This document shows, one piece after another, positions 44,108 through 53,071 of a stretch of 64,000 nt of DNA. Both the position numbers and the translations under genes were made by a program. Origin of the DNA: Ruminococcus gauvreauii (GTDB taxonomy: Bacteria > Bacillota > Clostridia > Lachnospirales > Lachnospiraceae). Numbering within the stretch: the first letter of the stretch is position 1; every line of letters starts with the position of its first letter. The notes below the pieces were generated by a model that worked only from the letters and a program-made list of their open reading frames with translations, did no database searches and had not been told where the DNA came from. Where the stretch lies: contig NZ_CP102290.1 of NCBI RefSeq assembly GCF_025151995.1, positions 2,790,001-2,854,000 on the forward strand. Reading direction: 5' to 3'.

Positions 44108-45859
44108 ATGGTACAAACTAGAAAAAAATACGGAAAATTGCTGAAAGCACTGTGTTTTCTGGCAGTCCTTTTTCTGTGCAGTGCGGTAGAATGCCGGGCG
44201 GATCTGAAATCCTCAGATGCCCTTCAGAATTCTGAGTGGACACTGCTTACAGAATATGAGATTGGGAATAACACGGCGAATCTTCAGGCTATGTGCAGTA
44301 CGGACAAGTATGTGGTATGCCTGATCAATGCATCAAACGCGGCTCCGGAGCCGGATACCCTTGTGGCTTTTTATAAGGGAAGTACGGATGAGAACGGAAA
44401 CGAGGTGCGCCCTTACAGCTATGCAAAATCTGTCACGGAGATGGATTATGAGCATGGGAATGGAATGGCGTATAATCCCTATACACGGGAACTTGTGATC
44501 GCAGGAGGAAGAAATCTGAGTCCTGAGAATAAAGGCTGTCTTTTTATCGTTGATGCGGACACGCTGAAATTCAAACGCAAGGTTAAAATTTCAGATGACT
44601 GGAATGTTCAGGCGATTGATTTCAGCCTCACTAATAATAATTATCTGATTCAAAAAAGCGGAGACGGCGGATTTGGGTTCGTCGAAGCTGATCTGGATTT
44701 TAATATTACCAATGAACTTGGCGACATGATCGATCTCGGTGGTGCAGGTACGTTTCAGGATCTGTGTGTCTGCGGAGATGATATCATCAGTATTCCGTAT
44801 AACAAGAATACAAAATACAACGGGACGGTCCAGGTATACTCCAGAAAGGAGCAGCAGCTGCTGGGACAGTATCAGCTGTCGCTGGCGTCCGATTCAGAGA
44901 TCGTGGAGGCTGAATCAATCTCGGAGTTATCACCGGGAAGTTTTGTGCTGGGCTGCGCCATCAGGAATCCCCGCAGGATCGCGCTGTATGGGGCGACGCT
45001 GCCCATGGCATATAATATAGAAACATCTATCGAAAACGGTACGATCACCGAATCGGCGGAGGGCATCGATCTTGGCAGCGATTACACGATAGAGTATCAG
45101 CCGATTGAAAATTATGAGGTAAAAGAGATCACGGTTGACGATCAGCCGGTGACGGTCAGGGAGTATAAAGAGTCCTATCTGTTTTCGAGTTTGACGAGGG
45201 ACCACAGGATTAACGTCATCTGCACGGAAATTCCGAAGTTCGAAATTGAGACGGATGCTGTAAACGGAACGATTGATGAAAAACAGCTGATCTACCGCGA
45301 TAAGGACGTCACAGTGGAGTTTGCGCCGGATGAGCATTATGAGATTGATAAACTGGTTGTCGACGGAAAAGATGCGGTGCCGGATAAAGATCAGACATCG
45401 GTTACGTTTAAAAAGATTAAGACTCCGCACAGCGTCTCTGTAACATTTAAAGAGATTCCTGCGTATATGGTGACGGCTGAGGCTAAAAACGGCACCGTTT
45501 CGAAGAAAGCGAGCCGTGTTTACAGCGATGAAAACTATACGGTTTCCTTTAAACCGGCAAAAGACTATGTATTGAAGAATATCTATGTGGATGGTGTGAA
45601 GGTAAAACACATCGTGAATGATGAAGAATTTACATTTGCAAATATCCAGAGACCGCATGATATTCAGGTGATTTATGTATGGAAATACACAGTCTTTCTG
45701 TGGGTGCTCTGTGCAGCACTTGCAGCTGTCGGAGCAAGCTATGTGGTTTTAAGTGTAAAACGATTCCAGAAGAAGAAAAAACGCAGGGCAGAGCTTGAGG
45801 TTCTCCGCATTGAGAACCGGGTCGAGTATCCGGAACCGGAAGAGGATCCAGAAGAATAG
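44108..45859 (+). CDS. Membrane-anchored surface protein with three repeat domains, unknown
   Basis: 583 residues. Signal peptide (LLKALCFLAVLFLCSAVECRA), then a region of about 270 residues rich in beta strands that may form a propeller-like fold (for example GMAYNPYTRELVIAGG, CLFIVDADTLKFKRKV). Three tandem repeats of about 75 residues follow (about 301-526), each with NGTI or NGTV, then YTIEYQP/VTVEFAP/YTVSFKP and a VDG or VDD step; they resemble bacterial InlB-type or Ig-like repeats. A membrane helix (VFLWVLCAALAAVGASYVVLSV) and a charged cytoplasmic tail end the protein. First gene of a seven-gene surface operon. No enzymatic motif was recognised. Confidence 0.75.
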   Translation: MVQTRKKYGKLLKALCFLAVLFLCSAVECRADLKSSDALQNSEWTLLTEYEIGNNTANLQAMCSTDKYVVCLINASNAAPEPDTLVAFYKGSTDENGNEVRPYSYAKSVTEMDYEHGNGMAYNPYTRELVIAGGRNLSPENKGCLFIVDADTLKFKRKVKISDDWNVQAIDFSLTNNNYLIQKSGDGGFGFVEADLDFNITNELGDMIDLGGAGTFQDLCVCGDDIISIPYNKNTKYNGTVQVYSRKEQQLLGQYQLSLASDSEIVEAESISELSPGSFVLGCAIRNPRRIALYGATLPMAYNIETSIENGTITESAEGIDLGSDYTIEYQPIENYEVKEITVDDQPVTVREYKESYLFSSLTRDHRINVICTEIPKFEIETDAVNGTIDEKQLIYRDKDVTVEFAPDEHYEIDKLVVDGKDAVPDKDQTSVTFKKIKTPHSVSVTFKEIPAYMVTAEAKNGTVSKKASRVYSDENYTVSFKPAKDYVLKNIYVDGVKVKHIVNDEEFTFANIQRPHDIQVIYVWKYTVFLWVLCAALAAVGASYVVLSVKRFQKKKKRRAELEVLRIENRVEYPEPEEDPEE

Positions 45860-45870
45860 AGGACGGGAAT

Positions 45871-46908
45871 ATGACACTTTCTCAGATTGGCATGCTGATT
45901 TTACTCATGGGGATCGTCCCCATGATGCTCGGCATGCTGTATACCAAATTTGCAAGGGAAGAAAGGGATTCGCTGATCCTGAACTATTGTTCAGGAATCA
46001 TTGTTATGATGGCTTTATGCGAGCTGCTGGCGGTTCCCATGATTTTTATGCACACGACATTGACGGTGATGCTCCGCATATACGGCGGAGTAATTGCCGT
46101 TTTGTGCGTGTTGTCGCTGATTCTGAACGTGACTTTTTATGGAAAGATGCTGGTATCATTCTTTAAACGGGCAGCAGCATTGCCGTGGCAGTCATGGGCC
46201 GCAGTCCTGATCATTGTGCTGCAGGCTGCCGTGCTCGCGGTGGGGCAGCATGTGGATGATGATGATTCTTTCTACGTGGGAGCTGCGGCAGCGGCGGTGG
46301 AGACGGATTCCATGTTTGAAGTGGATCCGTATACCGGGGAGACGTATGATGAGCTGCCGTCCCGTTATGTACTTTCTCCGTTTCCTGTTTTTGTAGCGGT
46401 CATCGGTGCGATTACCGGTGTACATGTAACGATTATCGCACATACCATCTTTCCGATTGTTTTCATTCCTTTTGCCTACATGATCTATGCGATGCTTGGC
46501 AGAAGGCTGTTCGGAGATAAAAAGGAGGCGGTGGGGTATTTTCTGATCCTGGCTGCTGCAGTTTATATCTTCTCCGGATATTCCGTGTATACGCAGGGAA
46601 CGTTTCTGCTGATCCGTGTCTGGCAGGGAAAAGCCGTACTGGCAGGGGCGCTGCTTCCGGGGGTGTTCTATTACGGGCTTCGGGCCTATGGAAAGAATCA
46701 TCATCCGCTGGACTATATCATGCTGGGGGCGCTGATGCTGGCCTGCTGCCTTGTCTCATCGATGGGAATCATGCTGGGGGCAGTGGTGCTCGGCCTGCTG
46801 GCGGTTGTCAGCGCCGTGAGATTCTGGAATGGAAAGATTATCTTATTCAGCTTTTTGTGTTGTATTCCGAATATCGTATATTCGGTAATCTATCTGATCA
46901 TCAAATAA
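45871..46908 (+). CDS. Polytopic membrane protein (DUF6077-like), N-terminal part?
   Basis: 345 residues with about nine membrane helices and an extracytoplasmic motif QHVDDDDSFYVGAAAAAVETD between helices, which resembles the acidic first loop of GT-C-type glycosyltransferases. It stops at 46908; the next gene begins in the same frame 9-15 bases later and continues with similar helices. This suggests that one long protein of about 620 residues has been divided by a stop codon, or that two subunits were always separate. The next gene has its own GGAG, which supports two translated parts. Function probably transfer or flipping of a lipid-linked sugar; inference. Confidence 0.7.
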   Translation: MTLSQIGMLILLMGIVPMMLGMLYTKFAREERDSLILNYCSGIIVMMALCELLAVPMIFMHTTLTVMLRIYGGVIAVLCVLSLILNVTFYGKMLVSFFKRAAALPWQSWAAVLIIVLQAAVLAVGQHVDDDDSFYVGAAAAAVETDSMFEVDPYTGETYDELPSRYVLSPFPVFVAVIGAITGVHVTIIAHTIFPIVFIPFAYMIYAMLGRRLFGDKKEAVGYFLILAAAVYIFSGYSVYTQGTFLLIRVWQGKAVLAGALLPGVFYYGLRAYGKNHHPLDYIMLGALMLACCLVSSMGIMLGAVVLGLLAVVSAVRFWNGKIILFSFLCCIPNIVYSVIYLIIK

Positions 46909-46923
46909 TTACGGAGAATGAGC

Positions 46924-47712
46924 ATGCAGAAAACATGGACGACAGTGCTGGAGATGTTTGAGAAATATACGAACGGCAGCTGGCACATTATTTTACTGGC
47001 GGTTGCACTGCTTTATCTGCTTCTGACCATAAAAAAGAAGAAAGAGAATGTAATTTTCATCGTGTTTTCCCTGTTGTTTACGGGATTGTATCTCTGCCCT
47101 TATACGGCAGATCTGATCATGAAGTATTTTATCGGACGGTCCGTTTACTGGAGAATGTTCTGGATCCTGCCGTCGGTTCTGATCATCGCCTATGCAGGCG
47201 CCCTGTTTTTATCCAGGTTCCGGTCAAAAGGGATACAGGCGGTTCTGCTGGCCGTTATGGTGACAGTTATCGGCGTTACGGGGACCTGTGTCTATTTTCA
47301 GGGACATTATACGGCAAAGACAGATCTCTATAAGCTTCCGTCACCTACGGTATCCGTCTGCAGGCTGATCAAAGCTGATGCCATGGAGCAGGGGATCAAT
47401 GAGGTGCATGTTGTGGTGCCGAATAATCTTGTGTGTTATATCCGGCAGTATGACGCGTCGTTCTATATGCCGTACGGCAGGAACGCGTTCCGGCGTGAGG
47501 ATTTGACGCAGACACAGGCAGGCATTTTCTCGCAGATGAGCAGTGATGAGGCTGATGCGGAAACGATCAACCACCTGCTTCGTGAGGAGGGGATCAATTA
47601 TTTCGTATGGGACCGTACCGGACAGACCCGGGATGACTTTGAAGCGATGGGCTATGTGGCGGTAGGTGATGTCAAGGGACACCGTGTCTACCGTCTGAAT
47701 CCGGAGGACTAA
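46924..47712 (+). CDS. Membrane protein, possible C-terminal part of the preceding protein
   Basis: 262 residues from ATG 46924, with GGAG at 46913-46916; ATG 46918 is an alternative. Three or four membrane helices (IILLAVALLYLLLTI, VIFIVFSLLFTGLYLC, ILPSVLIIAYAGALFLS, AVLLAVMVTVIGVTGTCVYF) are followed by an extracytoplasmic globular domain (about 125-262: EVHVVVPNNLVCYIRQYD, NYFVWDRTG). This resembles the periplasmic C-terminal domain of GT-C glycosyltransferases. It is in the same reading frame as the gene before, with one stop codon between them. Confidence 0.68.
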   Translation: MQKTWTTVLEMFEKYTNGSWHIILLAVALLYLLLTIKKKKENVIFIVFSLLFTGLYLCPYTADLIMKYFIGRSVYWRMFWILPSVLIIAYAGALFLSRFRSKGIQAVLLAVMVTVIGVTGTCVYFQGHYTAKTDLYKLPSPTVSVCRLIKADAMEQGINEVHVVVPNNLVCYIRQYDASFYMPYGRNAFRREDLTQTQAGIFSQMSSDEADAETINHLLREEGINYFVWDRTGQTRDDFEAMGYVAVGDVKGHRVYRLNPED

Positions 47713-47724
47713 GGAGAAAGGAAT

Positions 47725-48996
47725 ATGGAAATGTCAGGATTGAAATCGGCGTTGTACCGAATGATTAAAAAAAATGCACTGCTGCGGCGCGCTGCAAGGA
47801 CGGCAGGGAGAGCGGTATGGAATGCGGAATATAAGATGATCCGCGCACGTTGCAGGACGGATGAGAAGCTTTATGTGTTTGAATCTTATCAGGGAAGGCA
47901 GTATGCCTGCAGTCCGAGAGCAATCTATGAAGAGCTGCTGAAAAAGGAGGCCGGCGAGGGATACCGTTTCATCTGGGTATTCAGGGAACCGGAAAAGTAT
48001 TCCTGGATTCTGGAAAATCCAAATACAACGATCGTGAAGCTGGGGACACGGGAATACTATGAGGCCTTTGCGCGGGCAAAATTCTGGATCGTCAATTCAA
48101 GGACACGGCACTGCCTTGTTCCGGGGAACGATCAGTGTTTTCTGCAGACGTGGCACGGAACGCCGCTGAAGAGGCTGGGGTGTGACATCATGGTGGAGGG
48201 GAACAATGTGCTCTCCTCTGCAGAGATAAAAAAGGACTATCAGAAAGAGGGCGGACGGGTGACGTATTTTTTGTCTCCCTCTTCTTTTTACACCGAAAAA
48301 ATTGCGTCGGCATTTGGGCTTAGTGAGGAGGACAAACGCAGAAAGGTATTGGAGCTTGGGTATCCAAGGAACGATGAACTGTTTCAGCCGGATACTGCAA
48401 AAGAGGCTGAGATACGGAGGAGGCTGGGAATTCCGGGGGATAAGAAGGTGATCCTGTATGCCCCGACTTTCAGAGACGACCAGCACACACAGGACGGATG
48501 TGCATTTACCATGGGATTTGAACTGGAAAACTTTTGCCGGGAGCTGGGGGACGAGTATGTTATGCTGTTCCGCACCCATTATTTCGTTACGGAACAGGTG
48601 GACCTGAAGCCGTGGAAAGGGATCGTCATCGATGCTGCCCGCTGGGATAATATCAATGAACTGTACCTCGTCAGTGACCTGCTGATCACGGACTATTCCA
48701 GCGTGTTTTTTGACTATGCCAACCTGAAACGCCCGGTGCTGTTTTTCATGTATGACCTGGAAGCTTACCAGAAAAATATAAGAGATTTCTATCTGGATAT
48801 CAGAGAACTTCCGGGTGACATTGTGAGGACGGAAGAGGAGCTGTACCGTGCCGTAAGGAGGGCATACAGTGAGTTTGCATACGATGAACGGTATCAGACA
48901 TTCCATGAGAAGTTTAATTATCTGGACGGTCCGCACACGAGCAGGGCGGTGATCGACCGGCTTCATGCGCTGTGCGGGACGGGCAGAAGGGGATAA
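47725..48996 (+). CDS. CDP-glycerol glycerophosphotransferase family protein
   Basis: 423 residues. Both catalytic His residues of the TagB/TagF family are present: His144 in TWHGTPLKRLG and His285 in FRTHYF. Other conserved blocks are YAPTFRDD, LITDYSSVFFDYANLKRPVLFFMYDLEAY and RDFYLDI. The family transfers glycerol phosphate (or ribitol phosphate) from its CDP form to the lipid-linked linkage unit or growing teichoic acid chain at the inner membrane face. The length favours a primase- or short polymerase-type enzyme (TagB/TarB/TarL-like). A second member follows two genes on. Confidence 0.92.
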   Translation: MEMSGLKSALYRMIKKNALLRRAARTAGRAVWNAEYKMIRARCRTDEKLYVFESYQGRQYACSPRAIYEELLKKEAGEGYRFIWVFREPEKYSWILENPNTTIVKLGTREYYEAFARAKFWIVNSRTRHCLVPGNDQCFLQTWHGTPLKRLGCDIMVEGNNVLSSAEIKKDYQKEGGRVTYFLSPSSFYTEKIASAFGLSEEDKRRKVLELGYPRNDELFQPDTAKEAEIRRRLGIPGDKKVILYAPTFRDDQHTQDGCAFTMGFELENFCRELGDEYVMLFRTHYFVTEQVDLKPWKGIVIDAARWDNINELYLVSDLLITDYSSVFFDYANLKRPVLFFMYDLEAYQKNIRDFYLDIRELPGDIVRTEEELYRAVRRAYSEFAYDERYQTFHEKFNYLDGPHTSRAVIDRLHALCGTGRRG

Positions 48997-48997
48997 G

Positions 48998-50134
48998 ATG
49001 ATGAAGAAAGTATTGCTGGTGACGCATGTGGGGGATTTTATACCGCAGTTTGAGATGAAAAATGTGCAGTATCTGCAGAGTATCGGATATGAGGTCCATT
49101 ATGCGGCTGATTTTACACAGTCTTCCTACGGAAGCAGCGGAACAAGGCTGAAGGGCTCAGGAGTGATCTGCCATCAGATCCCGTTTGAGCGCTCTCCGTT
49201 CAAAATCAAGAATTTTCATGCGTACCGCATGCTCCAGGAGCTTCTGGCATCGGAACATTTTGAGCTCATTCACTGCCATACGCCGATGGGCGGAGCCATG
49301 GCGCGTCTTGCCGGAAGGAAGTACCGGAAGCGGGGAATGAAGATTATCTATACGGCGCACGGATTCCATTTTTTTAAGGGGGCGCCGCTTATAAACTGGA
49401 TGATCTATTACCCGGTAGAACGTCTGCTGTCACGGTGGACAGACGTACAGATAACGATCAACCGTGAAGACTATCAGCGCGCACGCAGCTTTCATGCGGG
49501 AAAGGTTGTGCGCATTCCGGGCGTGGGGATCAACCTGTCTGCTGCCCGAGAGCGGAAACTTGCGGACCGTGAGGCGTTCCGCAGATCACTGGGGGTAGAG
49601 CCGGGTGATTTTTGTCTGCTCTCGGTGGGGGAACTGGATGCCAATAAAAATCACATGGCTGTCCTTGAGGCGCTGCAGAAGATGGACCGGACGGGCATAC
49701 GGTATCTGATCTGCGGAAAGGGATGCCTGCGGGACAGGCTCGCAGCAGAAATTGCAGACAAAGGGCTTTCAGACTGTGTGTCGATGCTGGGATACCGCAA
49801 TGATGTGGCACAGCTTTATGAAGCGGCAGATCTGTTTGTGTTTCCCTCGCGGCGCGAAGGCCTGTCGGTGGCGCTCATGGAGTCTATGGCGAAAGGCCTG
49901 CCCGCTCTCGTCTCGCGTATCAGGGGCAATGTGGATCTGATCGAGGAAGGGCGCGGCGGTATTCTGGTCAGCGCGAAAGATCCTGATGAATTTGCAGAGG
50001 GGATCAGGCGCCTGAAGAGGGATCCCGAGTGCTGCAGGAGAATGGGAGCTTATAATCAGAGAGCGGTCGTCAGGTATGATACGTGTGAGGTGGAAAAGGT
50101 GATGAGCCGAATCTATGATGAGGTTTTAAGATGA
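48998..50134 (+). CDS. Family 4 glycosyltransferase
   Basis: 378 residues from ATG 48998, with AAGGGGA upstream; it starts 1 base after the preceding gene. The N-terminal acceptor domain has THVGDFIPQFEMKNVQYLQ and IHCHTPMGGAMARLA; the C-terminal donor domain has LLSVGELDANKNH, and the E-x7-E motif in PSRREGLSVALMESMAKGLP. It resembles enzymes such as EpsD/EpsF that add hexoses to undecaprenyl-linked repeats. Its neighbours on both sides are glycerophosphotransferases, so the sugar may be placed in a mixed glycosyl-glycerol phosphate repeat. Confidence 0.92.
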   Translation: MMKKVLLVTHVGDFIPQFEMKNVQYLQSIGYEVHYAADFTQSSYGSSGTRLKGSGVICHQIPFERSPFKIKNFHAYRMLQELLASEHFELIHCHTPMGGAMARLAGRKYRKRGMKIIYTAHGFHFFKGAPLINWMIYYPVERLLSRWTDVQITINREDYQRARSFHAGKVVRIPGVGINLSAARERKLADREAFRRSLGVEPGDFCLLSVGELDANKNHMAVLEALQKMDRTGIRYLICGKGCLRDRLAAEIADKGLSDCVSMLGYRNDVAQLYEAADLFVFPSRREGLSVALMESMAKGLPALVSRIRGNVDLIEEGRGGILVSAKDPDEFAEGIRRLKRDPECCRRMGAYNQRAVVRYDTCEVEKVMSRIYDEVLR

Positions 50135-51321
50135 AAAGAAAACTGATGTCGTTTATTAAATACTGCAGACCGGTATATGACCTGTATTACTATCTGGGGA
50201 CCGGGCTTTTAAATTTCCTGAAACTGTTTGTCAGAACGGATGAGCGGCTGATCCTGTTCAACAGCTTCGGCGGTAAGTCGTTTAACGACAGTCCGAGAGC
50301 CATCTATGAAGCGATGTGCCGTGACCCGCGGTTTGCCGGCTTTCGCTTTGTGTGGGCGTTTCAGGAACCGGAGAAATTCACAGTGAAAAACGGTGAGAAA
50401 ATCAAGTCGGATACATTACCGTATTTTCTGACGGCACTTAAGGCGAGGGTATGGATCACAAACTCCTCTCTGGAGAGAGGGCTTGGATTTGTGGGAAAAC
50501 ATACGTTTTTTGTGAATACGTGGCATGGAACCCCTCTCAAGAAGATGGGGAATGATCTGAAAGAACAAAATGTTTCATTTAAGAGCAAAAATACATGGAA
50601 TATGGATCTTTTTACGACACAGTCGTCCTACGAGATGGAAATCTTCACCCGGGTGTTTGAGCTGAAGCCGGGGATCTGCCGTGTGACGGGGCTTCCGCGC
50701 AATGATGAACTGGCCTGGGTGACCCGTGAGAAGCGCGCTGCCTGCAGGGAAAATCTGGGGATTGCCCCCGGACAGTGCGTCATCCTCTATGCGCCGACCT
50801 TCCGTGAGTATGAGAAGAACGAGGCGCTGCAGTGTGTATTTGCACCTCCGGTCCACTGGGAAAAATGGTTCAGGGCGCTGGGGGAGGAAACCGTCATTCT
50901 GGTGCGGGCACATTACGAGGCCGTGCGGAACATGCAGCTGCCGGAGGATACGAATGCCATACGTGATGTGTCAGATTACGAATCTCTGAATGAACTGATG
51001 ATCGCTTCTGATATTCTGATATCCGATTATTCCAGCGTGTTTTTTGACTATTCGATCCTGGAAAAGCCCATGGTCTGCTTTGCTTACGACTATGAACAGT
51101 ATGAGGCGGCGCGGGGAATGTATTTTGATATCAGAAAATGGCTGCCGGGCGGCAGCGTGACGGAAGATGAGCTGCTGAGCCTGCTGAAAGGACTGAAAGA
51201 ACAGGGCGCATATGAGGCTGCCGCCGAGCAGACGCGGCGGTTCAGGCAGGAGTTTGTGGACAGCTGCGGACATGGGACGGACAATGTACTGAATGCTGTT
51301 GCCAAAAAATTAACCTTTTAA
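50131..51321 (+). CDS. CDP-glycerol glycerophosphotransferase family protein
   Basis: 396 residues; overlaps the glycosyltransferase gene by 4 bases (ATGA). His132 in TWHGTPLKKMG and His261 in VRAHYE are the two catalytic His of the family; YAPTFREYE, LISDYSSVFFDYSILEKPMVCF follow. It is about 35-40 percent similar by eye to the gene at 47725 and thus likely adds a second glycerol or ribitol phosphate. It ends the operon that starts at 44108; the next gene lies beyond a 244-base gap with a repeat element. Confidence 0.92.
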   Translation: MKRKLMSFIKYCRPVYDLYYYLGTGLLNFLKLFVRTDERLILFNSFGGKSFNDSPRAIYEAMCRDPRFAGFRFVWAFQEPEKFTVKNGEKIKSDTLPYFLTALKARVWITNSSLERGLGFVGKHTFFVNTWHGTPLKKMGNDLKEQNVSFKSKNTWNMDLFTTQSSYEMEIFTRVFELKPGICRVTGLPRNDELAWVTREKRAACRENLGIAPGQCVILYAPTFREYEKNEALQCVFAPPVHWEKWFRALGEETVILVRAHYEAVRNMQLPEDTNAIRDVSDYESLNELMIASDILISDYSSVFFDYSILEKPMVCFAYDYEQYEAARGMYFDIRKWLPGGSVTEDELLSLLKGLKEQGAYEAAAEQTRRFRQEFVDSCGHGTDNVLNAVAKKLTF

Positions 51322-51351
51322 ACAAACAGCGTATGTAGTATAATGTAAAAA

Positions 51352-51556
51352 ATTATATGATACCAGGGTCAAAAGGTCCTGCGTTTCATGCCTGCATGAA
51401 ACAGCATGACTTTGAGACACGTAAAACATGAGAAAGCAGCCCGGACAGGGCGGATTTCGAATGCTTTTCGGGTTGCGGGAGCACGCAGTGCGCAGCAATC
51501 CGCAGGTATCATGGGGCAAAACCTTTTTGCCCCTGACTCTATTATATGATACCAGG
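51352..51556 (+). repeat. Non-coding element bounded by a 16-bp direct repeat
   Basis: ATTATATGATACCAGG occurs at 51352-51367 and again at 51541-51556. The ends are imperfect inverted repeats (GGGTCAAAAGGT at 51366-51377, ACCTTTTTGCCCC at 51521-51533). Inside are a palindrome GTTTCATGC-CT-GCATGAAAC (51383-51402), a GCGGATT/AATCCGC stem and a hairpin GGGGCAAAA/TTTTTGCCCC (51513-51533). No reading frame of note. It separates a TATAAT box (51339-51344) from the ribosome binding site of the next gene. It looks like a MITE-like or recombinational insertion, or a structured leader. Confidence 0.6.
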
Positions 51557-51565
51557 TGAGAAAAG

Positions 51566-52966
51566 ATGAACCAAAGAAAAGATTTTGAACAATACAAACG
51601 AATTATGCGTTTTCTGTCTGCCATGATCCTTGTGGCAGCTCAGACGGCGGTTTTTGCCGTCTGCTGGTATCGCTTTTATAACCAGGAACTGCGCAAGCCG
51701 TATCTTAACAAAGGAAACCTGCTGATGATTGCGGTTTATCTGATCCTGCTGCTTGTGTTTCTGAATGCCTTCGGAGGCCTTAAGATCGGATATATGAAGA
51801 AAAGCAGTATTATCCTGTCCCAGGTACTTTCGATCGTTGCCATGCATGTGATCGTACTGATTCAGATCCTGCTGATATCAGGTAAGCTTTATCGACTGAG
51901 ATGGCTGATCACGGTTACACTGGGGATGACTGCGGTGGATATACTGATCGCGGTGCTGTTTATCCAGGCATTTCATGTGCTGTACTATAAGGCATTTCCG
52001 CCGCGGAAAATGCTGCTGGTCTATGAGGAACGTCCTCCGCAGCCGCTGATGAGGAAAATGTATGAGCGCCGCGACAAATACAATATCTGTGAGCATGTGA
52101 ATATTCAGGGGCGTATGGAAGAAGTTGAGAAACTGATCCTGAAATACGACGGTGTGATACTGTGTGATATCCATGCGAAAAGCAGAAACCACCTGCTGAA
52201 GTATTGCTATCAGAGGGGGATACGGGTCTATACGACACCGAAGATATCGGACATTATATTGAAGAATGCAGAGATATTACACCTGTTTGACACACCGCTG
52301 TTTCTGTCGAGAAATCAGGGACTGAGTTTTGAACAGCGTTTGCTGAAGCGCGGGATGGATTTTGTGGTGTCGTTGATATTGCTGGTGGCGGCCAGTCCTT
52401 TTATGCTGCTGACGGCAATCGCGGTAAAACTGTATGACCGCGGGCCGGCGCTGTTTAAACAGGAACGTGTGACCGTTAACGGAAAGAAGTTTCATGTTTA
52501 TAAGTTTCGCAGCATGATCGTGAATGCAGAAGAGAACGGGGTGGCTGTACTGGCAACCAGGAATGACAGCCGAATCACTCCTGTCGGGAAATTTATCCGG
52601 GCGACAAGGCTGGATGAACTTCCGCAGCTCTTCAATATCCTGAAGGGGGATATGAGTCTCGTGGGTCCCAGACCGGAGCGTCCCGAGATCATAAAAAAAT
52701 ATGAGGCATCGATTCCGGAGTTTTCCTACAGGCTGAAAGTAAAGGCCGGGCTGACCGGGTATGCCCAGGTTTATGGAAAATACAATACGACGGCGTATGA
52801 CAAGCTGAAACTGGATCTGATGTATATTGAGAATTATTCTCTGCTGCTGGATCTGAAGCTGATATTTATGACGGTTAAAGTAATGTTCATGAAAGAAAGC
52901 ACCGAGGGACTGAGTAAAGAGCAGCTGGATGAGCTGATTACCAAGGAACACGTAAAAGGACAGTAA
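51566..52966 (+). CDS. Polyprenyl-phosphate sugar-1-phosphate transferase (initiating enzyme)
   Basis: 466 residues. Four N-terminal membrane helices (to about 125), a Rossmann-like CoA_binding_3 region (RPMRKMYERR..., VILCDIHAKSRN), a fifth hydrophobic segment (FVVSLILLVAASPFMLLTAIAV) and the C-terminal bacterial sugar transferase domain with FKQERVTVNGKKFHVYKFRSM, TRLDELPQLFNILKGDMSLVGPRPERPE and VKAGLTGYAQVYGKYN. Such enzymes (WbaP, WchA/Cps2E type) start repeat-unit synthesis by moving a sugar phosphate to undecaprenyl phosphate. It probably starts the unit that the neighbouring glycosyl- and glycerophosphotransferases extend. Confidence 0.93.
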   Translation: MNQRKDFEQYKRIMRFLSAMILVAAQTAVFAVCWYRFYNQELRKPYLNKGNLLMIAVYLILLLVFLNAFGGLKIGYMKKSSIILSQVLSIVAMHVIVLIQILLISGKLYRLRWLITVTLGMTAVDILIAVLFIQAFHVLYYKAFPPRKMLLVYEERPPQPLMRKMYERRDKYNICEHVNIQGRMEEVEKLILKYDGVILCDIHAKSRNHLLKYCYQRGIRVYTTPKISDIILKNAEILHLFDTPLFLSRNQGLSFEQRLLKRGMDFVVSLILLVAASPFMLLTAIAVKLYDRGPALFKQERVTVNGKKFHVYKFRSMIVNAEENGVAVLATRNDSRITPVGKFIRATRLDELPQLFNILKGDMSLVGPRPERPEIIKKYEASIPEFSYRLKVKAGLTGYAQVYGKYNTTAYDKLKLDLMYIENYSLLLDLKLIFMTVKVMFMKESTEGLSKEQLDELITKEHVKGQ

Positions 52967-52979
52967 TTGTTACTTTTTC

Positions 52980-53008
52980 TTGCCATTGTATCTGAAAAGT
53001 GGTATATT
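52980..53008 (+). promoter_or_regulatory. Promoter of the tagGHD operon
   Basis: TTGCCA (52980-52985), 17-base spacer, TATATT (53003-53008), 63 bases before the first start codon. Confidence 0.6.
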
Positions 53009-53071
53009 TGCGTTTATGAGGCTGCTTTGCCTTGATGAAGAATGGGAAGAATAGTATGAGGATGGTATGAA

